A stretch of DNA of 20,101 bases from a virus, in the IMG/VR virus record IMGVR_UViG_3300037963_006629, positions 1 through 20,101 of that record. One strand, 5' to 3'. A model generated the notes under the pieces. That model saw only the letters and a list, made by a program, of their open reading frames with translations, was not told where the DNA came from and ran no database searches. Below, in pieces: positions 15,401 to 20,101 of this stretch (positions are counted from its first letter, which is position 1; the number at the start of each line of letters is the position of its first letter). The translations under genes were made by a program, and so were the position numbers.

Positions 15401-15642
15401 TCAATATTAAGTCCCGTTCCACCTACACCAACATCTAATCTTGTTCTTACAAGTAATTCATTAACGTCTAAATTTCCATCAATTTTTACATCTTTTAAAA
15501 AATTTGCATTTTCAAAAAATAAAGACTCTCCGTAAATATCTAATTTGTTAATATTAGCTTCATCCCATACAGTAAGATCCTCAAATACTGAGTGACCAGA
15601 TCTTGTAAATATTGGATTAGATGGTACTGGGACGTTTGACAT
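12442..15642 (-). CDS. Large fibre/baseplate protein with pectate-lyase-like beta-helix (1066 residues)
   Basis: The N-terminus (SVFEDLTVWDEANINKLDIYG) and residues about 30-320 are LdVdG/VGIGttnP beta repeats like those of the giant fibre. Residues about 317-387 are an array of 12-residue TLDVDGATTLNN repeats. Three 'G-ALVVeGGVGieKnLnVG' units follow. Residues about 540-780 form a right-handed beta-helix of pectate-lyase type: IWVTKNGCDTNSG, then GDTIKIRPGRYIENNP, SVTGEDLRLVTIEP and CLIENLNFSGATVG. Such folds in phage tails bind or degrade polysaccharide, but I see no catalytic residues I can assign. The C-terminal 280 residues end in SFEYVGSGTSIN and SKAIQAEVTPLILALR, a conserved-looking cap. 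It probably contributes to host surface recognition. Confidence 0.83.
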   Translation of the reverse strand: MSNVPVPSNPIFTRSGHSVFEDLTVWDEANINKLDIYGESLFFENANFLKDVKIDGNLDVNELLVRTRLDVGVGGTGLNIDVRTRNIGIFTSPSSQGTRLSFGVDEEALNVDTRTDRVGIFVKNPVQKFQFNSDEDSTVVITDEGRVGIGKKNPENGITGLNTATQGELKLDIDGTISISRNIYDSAGSPGANGAFLNRDENGIRWVTFEPAFSEGIFIQDEGVFIPIVGAAQSFTVLNYVQINSLGLGTDTTIPIPDPSNPLEIARIQTQDLWGFIGAGNDAPIYRQTNVGIGTTQFSERLTVAGNSKLVGVVTVTSDLFVDGTLDVDLQTTLNSTLDVDGATTLNNTLDVDGATTLNNTLDVDGATTLNNTLDVDEATTLNSTLDVDGLSTFNDTTDSSSPSNGSVQIDGGVGIVKKLFVGGQTKVLDNTQSDDKDTGALVVEGGVGVEKNLNVGESVKIQSITNSTNKDTGALVVEGGVGIEKNLNVGENVIISGTLELDNALIDINQENGTGVCKEDYRLASVGTGVSWRPSGVETHNTIWVTKNGCDTNSGLLEGDAKATVGAAATVAFAGDTIKIRPGRYIENNPIGLRTDVSVTGEDLRLVTIEPQNPTLDVFWVRRGCLIENLNFSGATVGVAHTGCGAVAFPITGSNANVGFLDSGPATEGPTQRWRSPYVRNCTNFMTGSTGMRIDGDDAAASIDGANLKSMVCDSFTQYNENGIGVSLSNNAYAQLVSIFTINCDIAIYADTGGQCDLTNSNSSFGNFGLVAVGLGSTQFTGKVRDDVIPGDNSDVVVGTGVTDLEGDSRRPFDGQALYFKIDLDNYPDAVGSGRITEPLQELSKIVVTNGGSPGQFSQANPPDILIRDIDGIVLPKGPQGIIAEASANVSTAGTITSIDVINSGRNYLSSQNIVVDIDGDNLGFATAIMEPIYFTVSEATDNRNDPAGITTITFNEFVPYELFAGDPFTLQRISRILTSSHSFEYVGSGTSINSSLPFEGALPIKENEIVTSKGAQIPFTSTDQKGNFDIGQGIQVDQTTSTVRGRDFSKAIQAEVTPLILALR
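14169..14335. repeat. Two-copy 65-bp direct repeat encoding GALVVEGGVGxEKNLNVG
   Basis: Bases from 14169 and from 14271 start with CACCAACATTTAG and run in parallel for about 65 bases, with only a handful of substitutions (for example AATACCTACA versus AACACCAACA). Both encode KDTGALVVEGGVG(I/V)EKNLNVGE. The offset is 102 bases (34 codons). A diverged third copy lies at about 14360-14430, and a fourth is in the giant fibre at about 9970-10030. Confidence 0.75.
14481..14672. repeat. 36-bp tandem repeat array inside the beta-helix fibre gene
   Basis: There are five full units at 14481, 14517, 14553, 14589 and 14625 and a partial sixth at 14661. The unit reads CGTCTAAAGTATTATT(A/G)AGTG... on the plus strand and encodes the 12-residue TLDVDGATTLNN on the minus strand. 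Units three and four are identical, unit two differs by one base, and the outer units are more diverged. The period is exactly 12 codons, so copy-number changes keep the frame. Confidence 0.92.
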
Positions 15643-15643
15643 T

Positions 15644-16207
15644 TTACGTTATGATGTTGAGTGCTGCTTGAACTGGTGAACCTGATGCCGCTAGTGCCAA
15701 ATCTCCGATTAATGTTCCTTGGAAAGTTTTTAAGAAAGAGCTTGTTAATAATGCATCAGCAAGACTCCCTTTTTGAGATTTAATATCTACATTCTGTCCA
15801 AGTATTTTAATATCTTTTGTCTTGTATTCCTGCTCATAACCAATTTGAATTTTTGGTGCTTGAATTACAAGTTGTTCAGTTGCCTCAATACAAATTGCTC
15901 TTCCATGAATCTTAATGTGTCCATTATCAGCATTAACGGCAAAATCACCTTTATGAGTGATGAATTGAAATGTTGTTTGCTGCTCATTAACTAATCCCGA
16001 AGCACCAACTTCAACTTGTAGTGAACCCTCCGTCATGTATTTTGACATTCCACTTTCAGTATGAGACTGAATGAAACGAATTCCAGAATCCGTAGTAGAC
16101 ATCATTTTAAATGAGTCTCTTCCTGTTGCACCCATCTGTGGGTTTCCAGTTTCAATTATTAATTTTGGACCAAATACATCAAAATTTCTAGATTCTTGTT
16201 TTCTCAT
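15644..16207 (-). CDS. Beta-helix/needle-like baseplate protein, 187 residues
   Basis: I start at the ATG 16205-16207 (MRKQESRNFDVFGPKLIIET), two bases after the previous stop. The frame extends to a TTG at 16222 inside the previous gene, which is less likely. Residues about 60-145 alternate short strands with Gly/Asn/Asp turns about every eight to nine residues (KGDFAVNADNGHIKIHGRA, then ICIEATEQLVIQAPKIQIG). This resembles the triple-stranded beta-helix of phage spikes (gp5 C-terminus, VgrG). The last 40 residues are helical and Ala/Leu-rich (LADALLTSSFLKTFQGTLIG). The family is not certain. Given the hub-like genes just upstream, it may provide the spike shaft or its tip (inference). Confidence 0.72.
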   Translation of the reverse strand: MRKQESRNFDVFGPKLIIETGNPQMGATGRDSFKMMSTTDSGIRFIQSHTESGMSKYMTEGSLQVEVGASGLVNEQQTTFQFITHKGDFAVNADNGHIKIHGRAICIEATEQLVIQAPKIQIGYEQEYKTKDIKILGQNVDIKSQKGSLADALLTSSFLKTFQGTLIGDLALAASGSPVQAALNIIT

Positions 16208-16209
16208 AA

Positions 16210-18147
16210 CTAACTTATACAATCAATAACTTTAATGAATCCCTGTTCTCCTGATGCACCTGATGCACCGGCCGTGATTAATGAAAGATCAGGTTGAATA
16301 GTTGACATAATGGGTCTCAAAACAGCACCAAAACCATTTAAACTTCTAATATTTAGGTCTGGCAATCCATTAAATGATAGTCCACTAACAATAGAAACAT
16401 CAGTGACTCTTCCATCAATTATTGTTACCTCAAAATCATCTTCGATATCATCTATTCCAGGAATTTCTATAATATCACCGTCCTCATAATTATTCCCAGG
16501 ATTTTCTATTATCACATCTATAATGTAAAGAGGTAATTCATCAATTCCTGCTGGATAATTTTCTCCTTCACTAAACATTGCAACTCCAGTTATCTGACCA
16601 AATGTGGGTGATGATGAATTTTGATCAATAATAGCACGACCATAAGCACCGTAACCTTTATTACAACTATCCTGGAAAGTTACAATTGGAGCTCTTGTGT
16701 AACCTTCACCAGGATTTGTGATTTCAACTCCAACAATACTTCCTAGTTTAACAACAGAACCGACAGCATCCTCGGTATCAACATTATTAATAATTCCTCC
16801 AAGTATTACACTGCCTGCAGCACCAAGTCCATCACCACCAAAGAAACTAACGGTCGGTAATCCACATTCGGTTACATTTCCAAAGTTACAAGGATCAAGA
16901 TTTGATGCTTCACTTAAAGGTACTCCAAATATACTCCATTTACCATACTTTTCTTCAAAATCTCCTGAAAGATTCGATGCATTCTGAGAAATTGCAGTTC
17001 CACTGAAAATACGATTCCAAGAACTATTCTCATCATCCTCATCCATATCTTTAAATAATCCCTTATCGATTATATACTTACTACTTGCGGGACAAAATTT
17101 CTTATCATCACATTCAAAAAGATTTGCGATTTTTCTAATAGCATTGATTCCAGTCAACAAAAAGTCTTTAATATTAAAATTAAAAATATTTGTACCAAAT
17201 CCATTTAAGAGATTAACAATAGGTGCCAACAAGGGTCCTGCAATCGAATCTACAATATTAACGAGATTATTTGTGAATGAACCCATGATCTGCTCAACAA
17301 CACATTGACCAGCATTTAAAACATTTTTAATTGACCTATTAATTAATTCTTTCATTACATCTCTTGCACCCTCAATAACTTTTGTTGCTGCACAGAATAA
17401 TCCATCAAAAAGACTTTTAGCAAAACCAATTAAAGGAGTTTCAATTAAAATAATTTCAGGAATCGTTCTCCCCAAACTAGTAAGAAGTGCTGTTAATGCA
17501 TTAATTCCTTGATTAATTAAACCAGATAATGCATCACTCAATGATCCAAGCATCTTATTAGTGAATCCGGTAATCGTACTACCAATCAAATCAACAACAA
17601 AATTAATCTCATTGGGGAGATTTATTGCTGCATTACCAACCTGTGTAACTCTATCAAAGAAGTTTGTTAAATATGCCTCAACCTTTGCTAGAGTATTGTC
17701 TCTGCAAGGATCTGCCTGTATGATAGTTTGGCTTGTTGTTGTAGATTCAGGTTCTTCGGGATCTTCTGGTTTTTCTTCACAATTTCCTTCTGTTTCTGCA
17801 TCTTCTTCTGGAGGAAGTGCTTCCTCTTCTGTAACTAATTCTTGAAATCTTTCTATTCCACTGTTTAATAAATCTGCCGGAGTTAATTTACCAGATTCAA
17901 GATCTTCTAATACTTTTGTTTCGAAGTCAAGAACACTAACACTTTTAATTTCAACTTCTGTTGGATCTGTTAAATTACCTTGAATAGTATCAGTATCTCC
18001 AGAGTTTACTCTCCTTTCAAGATCTTTAAGTTTATCAAAATTCTCTGGTGATATTTTTTTTAATTCAGAAGTGCCATCAAATTCGGAATAATACTCCAAG
18101 AACCCTTCTTTGTCTTTAAATCCAATTGTTACTATAAGTTTAGACAT
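16210..18147 (-). CDS. Baseplate-region structural protein with acidic linker and NPG-GY repeats (645 residues)
   Basis: It begins MSKLIVTIGFKDKEGFLEYYSEF, a small N-terminal alpha/beta domain, then a helical segment. A very acidic Pro/Glu linker follows at about 105-140 (EEALPPEEDAETEG, PEDPEEPES). Residues about 150-340 are a helix-rich, Leu/Ile/Asn-rich stretch (ALSGLINQGINALTALL, AGPLLAPIVNLLNGF) that could be a buried or membrane-interacting bundle. Cys residues cluster near 344-352 (FECDDKKFCPASS). The C-terminus carries two related motifs, EITNPGEGYTRAPIVTF (about 476) and IIENPGNNYEDGDII (about 548), a repeat seen in several cyanophage virion proteins and also hinted at in the 1066-residue neighbour. 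The exact role is unknown. A late promoter motif lies 24 bases upstream. Confidence 0.72.
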   Translation of the reverse strand: MSKLIVTIGFKDKEGFLEYYSEFDGTSELKKISPENFDKLKDLERRVNSGDTDTIQGNLTDPTEVEIKSVSVLDFETKVLEDLESGKLTPADLLNSGIERFQELVTEEEALPPEEDAETEGNCEEKPEDPEEPESTTTSQTIIQADPCRDNTLAKVEAYLTNFFDRVTQVGNAAINLPNEINFVVDLIGSTITGFTNKMLGSLSDALSGLINQGINALTALLTSLGRTIPEIILIETPLIGFAKSLFDGLFCAATKVIEGARDVMKELINRSIKNVLNAGQCVVEQIMGSFTNNLVNIVDSIAGPLLAPIVNLLNGFGTNIFNFNIKDFLLTGINAIRKIANLFECDDKKFCPASSKYIIDKGLFKDMDEDDENSSWNRIFSGTAISQNASNLSGDFEEKYGKWSIFGVPLSEASNLDPCNFGNVTECGLPTVSFFGGDGLGAAGSVILGGIINNVDTEDAVGSVVKLGSIVGVEITNPGEGYTRAPIVTFQDSCNKGYGAYGRAIIDQNSSSPTFGQITGVAMFSEGENYPAGIDELPLYIIDVIIENPGNNYEDGDIIEIPGIDDIEDDFEVTIIDGRVTDVSIVSGLSFNGLPDLNIRSLNGFGAVLRPIMSTIQPDLSLITAGASGASGEQGFIKVIDCIS

Positions 18148-18170
18148 TTATTTCAATATTCCTATGGTGG

Positions 18171-18178
18171 TATTTATC
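18171..18178 (-). promoter_or_regulatory. T4-type late promoter motif (GATAAATA)
   Basis: The minus strand reads GATAAATA, a full match to the relaxed late core NATAAATA and seven of eight to TATAAATA. It overlaps the TGA stop of the OB-fold gene and precedes the ATG at 18147 by 23 bases. That leaves room for a short leader with AGGAAT as ribosome binding site. It is in the largest intergenic gap (18148-18176) of the structural cluster. Confidence 0.6.
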
Positions 18179-18671
18179 AGGTTCCTGGAAATTTTCTTCT
18201 TACAGACTTATCACTGCCGGATCCTTTAGGAATTGGTTTTGGAGTAAAGTGTCCAAATCTTTCAGAAACTTCTTGCCTTTTTAAAATATTTTTAGGTTGT
18301 TGTTTACCAAAAAATCCAGATTTTGCATCAAATCTTCCAGTGCCATATACAGTTTCATTATTTCTTCCAAATACACCAACTATAAAGGAGATTCCACTAA
18401 TTTTTTCTAGAACCACAACATCTCCTTGCGATATTCTACATGATTTTGAGACAGATGCTCCACCACTACCTGCTGTTGTTGGTAAAAGTGCTATTGCATA
18501 TTCAATATTCTCGTCACTCACATCTATAGTGTCAGTGTAAGAATCCATAATTGCAACTTTATATCTCCATCCGTGTCCATCACCACTTATCTGCTCTTTT
18601 TGACTTTCAAAATTCACAACAACTCCAAGATATTTGTTTGATGGTTGTTTTGATAGATTATTAAATTCCAT
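18177..18671 (-). CDS. Baseplate hub OB-fold protein, gp5 N-terminal-like (164 residues)
   Basis: Residues about 13-105 have the strand pattern of the OB-fold at the N-terminus of T4 gp5 and related hub/spike proteins: YLGVVVNFESQ, then GWRYKVAIMDS, CRISQGDVVVLEK and SFIVGVFGRNNE. The gp5 lysozyme domain and long beta-helix are absent. Residues 106-164 are a basic, Pro-rich tail (QQPKNILKRQ, PKPIPKG, SVRRKFPGT). The ATG at 18669-18671 has GGGGAG about eight bases upstream, the best ribosome binding site in the structural cluster. It follows the hub candidate gene by two bases, matching the gp27-gp5 pairing of myovirus hubs. Family assignment is by pattern and context. Confidence 0.68.
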   Translation of the reverse strand: MEFNNLSKQPSNKYLGVVVNFESQKEQISGDGHGWRYKVAIMDSYTDTIDVSDENIEYAIALLPTTAGSGGASVSKSCRISQGDVVVLEKISGISFIVGVFGRNNETVYGTGRFDAKSGFFGKQQPKNILKRQEVSERFGHFTPKPIPKGSGSDKSVRRKFPGT

Positions 18672-18673
18672 TA

Positions 18674-19957
18674 TTATACTCCCCTATATTTTCCATAAGA
18701 ATCACGAACTAATGTCATTGATGTGTATGATCTTTTTGGATCAAAATGATGACAAAGATTTTCTATTAAATATCTACCACTTTGAGTAGGATCAATAGCA
18801 TTTCCAGATTTATTATCCTGAGTTATCATTTCAAAATCACACTCGATAACATCTCCTGCTCTTAAATTTATATTACAAGGAACTGTTATTTCACAAATCT
18901 GAGAAAATAAAGAATTATATCTCATCGTAGATTTTGCAGTCCATTCTATTGGACTATTATTTACATCACAACTAATTCCGGAGTCAAAATTACCAACATC
19001 CAAAATATGAAAATGAGTTCTTGTATATGATCCAAAGTCTGGAATATCATAATCTATTCCTCCGAGAGATTCCTCTAATCCATCAAGTTTAAATATTTTT
19101 TCGGTATATTCAAACGTTAATGGATTCCAAAAAATGTTTCTACTTGCAAAGAGTCCAGATTTTATTGCTGTAATTAAATCATCCCTCTTAACATCAACTT
19201 TTTTTTCTATTTTAAAATCATTACTATCATTATCCAGATTTGCTCTTACAACATTATTTTTATAATAAGTTGCAACAGGTTCTTGTGATATCAAATCATC
19301 AATTGCTCTAAAATTAAATCCATCCTGAGTTTCATAAAAGAAATATCCAGGATTTCCTTTTACAGGAATTGTTTTTGGAGCAATCTTTTCACATATGAGT
19401 TTGTACAGTGATTCATTTCCCCCATAAAAATTCATAGAATTTCTAGAAGGACTTGTAAAAATTTTATTATCAGGAACTTTTAAATATTCTTTAATTATTT
19501 TTCTAACAGAATTTGAAATATTTCCTGTATATTTTCTATTCACAGGGAGTTGAATTTGCTTTGCATGTGACGAAACAATATTTAATAGAGGAAATTCTTT
19601 ATTCGATTCTTGACCTAGAGGTATTTGATTATTGAGTAAGAATGGTTTTTTTGTAAAATCTAATGTACCATATTTTGTATCAATTTTAAATCTGACACTG
19701 ACATCACCAGTAAGTGGAAGTGCAGAACTTAATGTTCCCCGTATTTCTTGTTTTTCATATTTTGAATTATATGTAAGTGCAGAAGCTACATCTGCTATGG
19801 TTAAAGCACCAGTAACATTGGGTGATAGAATGCTTTCATAATAATCAAAATTAATGACCTTTGTAGGACTTTCTTCATTATCACCTAAAGATACTACTCT
19901 TCCATCTTTTATTATTTCAAATATTTGAAGTATTGATTTTTCAGATGCACTTGCCAT
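18674..19957 (-). CDS. Baseplate hub protein, gp27/D-protein-like (427 residues)
   Basis: It begins MASASEKSILQIFEIIKDGR. Residues about 30-130 look like the first hub barrel (FDYYESILSPNVTGALTIAD). Residues 140-230 have a SVRKIIKEYLKVPDNK helix and a GYFFYETQDGFNFRAIDDL segment. The C-terminus reads LRAGDVIECDFEM, then SGRYLIENLCHHF and SYTSMTLVRDSYG. This 'aGd.i......sG.Ylie...H.....y.t.m.l.RD' ending is the usual close of gpD/gp27-family hub proteins, in which two barrels form the ring that holds the spike. The next gene is an OB-fold candidate, as expected for a hub-spike pair. GGAG lies about 14 bases before the ATG. The length is close to that of T4 gp27 (391). Confidence 0.72.
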   Translation of the reverse strand: MASASEKSILQIFEIIKDGRVVSLGDNEESPTKVINFDYYESILSPNVTGALTIADVASALTYNSKYEKQEIRGTLSSALPLTGDVSVRFKIDTKYGTLDFTKKPFLLNNQIPLGQESNKEFPLLNIVSSHAKQIQLPVNRKYTGNISNSVRKIIKEYLKVPDNKIFTSPSRNSMNFYGGNESLYKLICEKIAPKTIPVKGNPGYFFYETQDGFNFRAIDDLISQEPVATYYKNNVVRANLDNDSNDFKIEKKVDVKRDDLITAIKSGLFASRNIFWNPLTFEYTEKIFKLDGLEESLGGIDYDIPDFGSYTRTHFHILDVGNFDSGISCDVNNSPIEWTAKSTMRYNSLFSQICEITVPCNINLRAGDVIECDFEMITQDNKSGNAIDPTQSGRYLIENLCHHFDPKRSYTSMTLVRDSYGKYRGV

Positions 19958-19962
19958 TTATC

Positions 19963-20100
19963 TTAGGTTCTCCATATTGATGATAATTGTGGACTTGAAC
20001 TTGAAACGGGAACAATTTTTTCTACTGGCATTGGATATGGAAAAGGAACAAAAGTTTCTTGTGGTTGAATAGCATATATGAATACAGATTGATTACTCAT
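19963..20100 (-). CDS. Hypothetical 45-residue protein, or C-terminus of a larger one, at the window edge
   Basis: The frame ends at TAA 19963-19965 and has an ATG at 20098-20100, one base from the window end. It could be a complete small gene (MSNQSVFIYAIQPQETFVPF...) or the end of a longer ORF. The peptide is Pro- and Ser-rich (PFPYPMPVEKIVPVSSSSP), extended, and unrelated to anything I recognise. The stop lies five bases before the hub gene's ATG, which fits a co-transcribed baseplate-region gene. The other two minus frames here contain early stops. Confidence 0.5.
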   Translation of the reverse strand: MSNQSVFIYAIQPQETFVPFPYPMPVEKIVPVSSSSPQLSSIWRT

Positions 20101-20101
20101 A

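Noticed and set aside
12442-15642. Active polysaccharide lyase or peptidase in the beta-helix protein
   Set aside because: The pectate-lyase-like fold pattern is clear, but I could not identify catalytic residues, so only a binding/structural call is made.
16208-16222. TTG start that would add five residues to the 187-residue protein
   Set aside because: It overlaps the previous gene's end and has no ribosome binding site. An ATG two bases after the stop is the simpler choice.

Overview
The window reads as part of the genome of a T4-like marine cyanophage (a myovirus of Prochlorococcus or Synechococcus), with every convincing gene on the minus strand. The reasons are: AT-rich, tightly packed genes with short or ATGA-type overlaps; a baseplate-hub-like pair followed by very large modular fibre-like structural proteins; several 2-oxoglutarate/Fe(II) oxygenases, which are common in cyanophages; two phage tRNA genes; and T4-type late promoter motifs (NATAAATA). 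No host gene, integrase, insertion sequence or CRISPR array is visible. Family assignments come from motif recognition only; no search was run.

Read in the direction of transcription (20101 down to 1), the window starts with a 45-residue ORF at the edge. It is followed by a baseplate hub candidate (gp27/D-protein-like, 18674-19957) and an OB-fold hub candidate (gp5 N-terminal-like, 18177-18671). After a late promoter motif come a 645-residue structural protein with an acidic linker and Asn-Pro-Gly motifs (16210-18147), a 187-residue beta-helix/needle-like protein (15644-16207), a 1066-residue protein with a pectate-lyase-like beta-helix (12442-15642), a 336-residue structural protein (11430-12440), a giant 2105-residue modular fibre protein (5108-11425) and a glycine-rich fibre or adhesin (4089-5105).

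Downstream, in the same orientation and mostly overlapping, are three small proteins without firm function (2736-4092) and three different 2OG-Fe(II) oxygenases (937-2746). The most prolyl-hydroxylase-like of these lies close to the glycine-rich fibre, which carries ten Asn-Pro-Gly motifs. Modification of the fibre by the oxygenases is therefore a testable idea.

At the left end the organisation changes. A perfect sigma70-type promoter (TTGACA, 17 bases, TATAAT; 882-910) reads leftward into a 62-residue protein, a Phd/YefM-like 57-residue protein and two tRNA genes. A second sigma70-like promoter directly after the tRNAs leads through a duplicated leader into a partial gene at the edge. This looks like an early or host-polymerase-driven unit abutting the end of the late structural cluster.

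The structural genes carry many internal repeats: a perfect 131-bp duplication, a 36-bp tandem array, a 57-bp repeat pair, and protein modules shared between neighbouring fibre genes. These point to growth and diversification of fibres by duplication and recombination.
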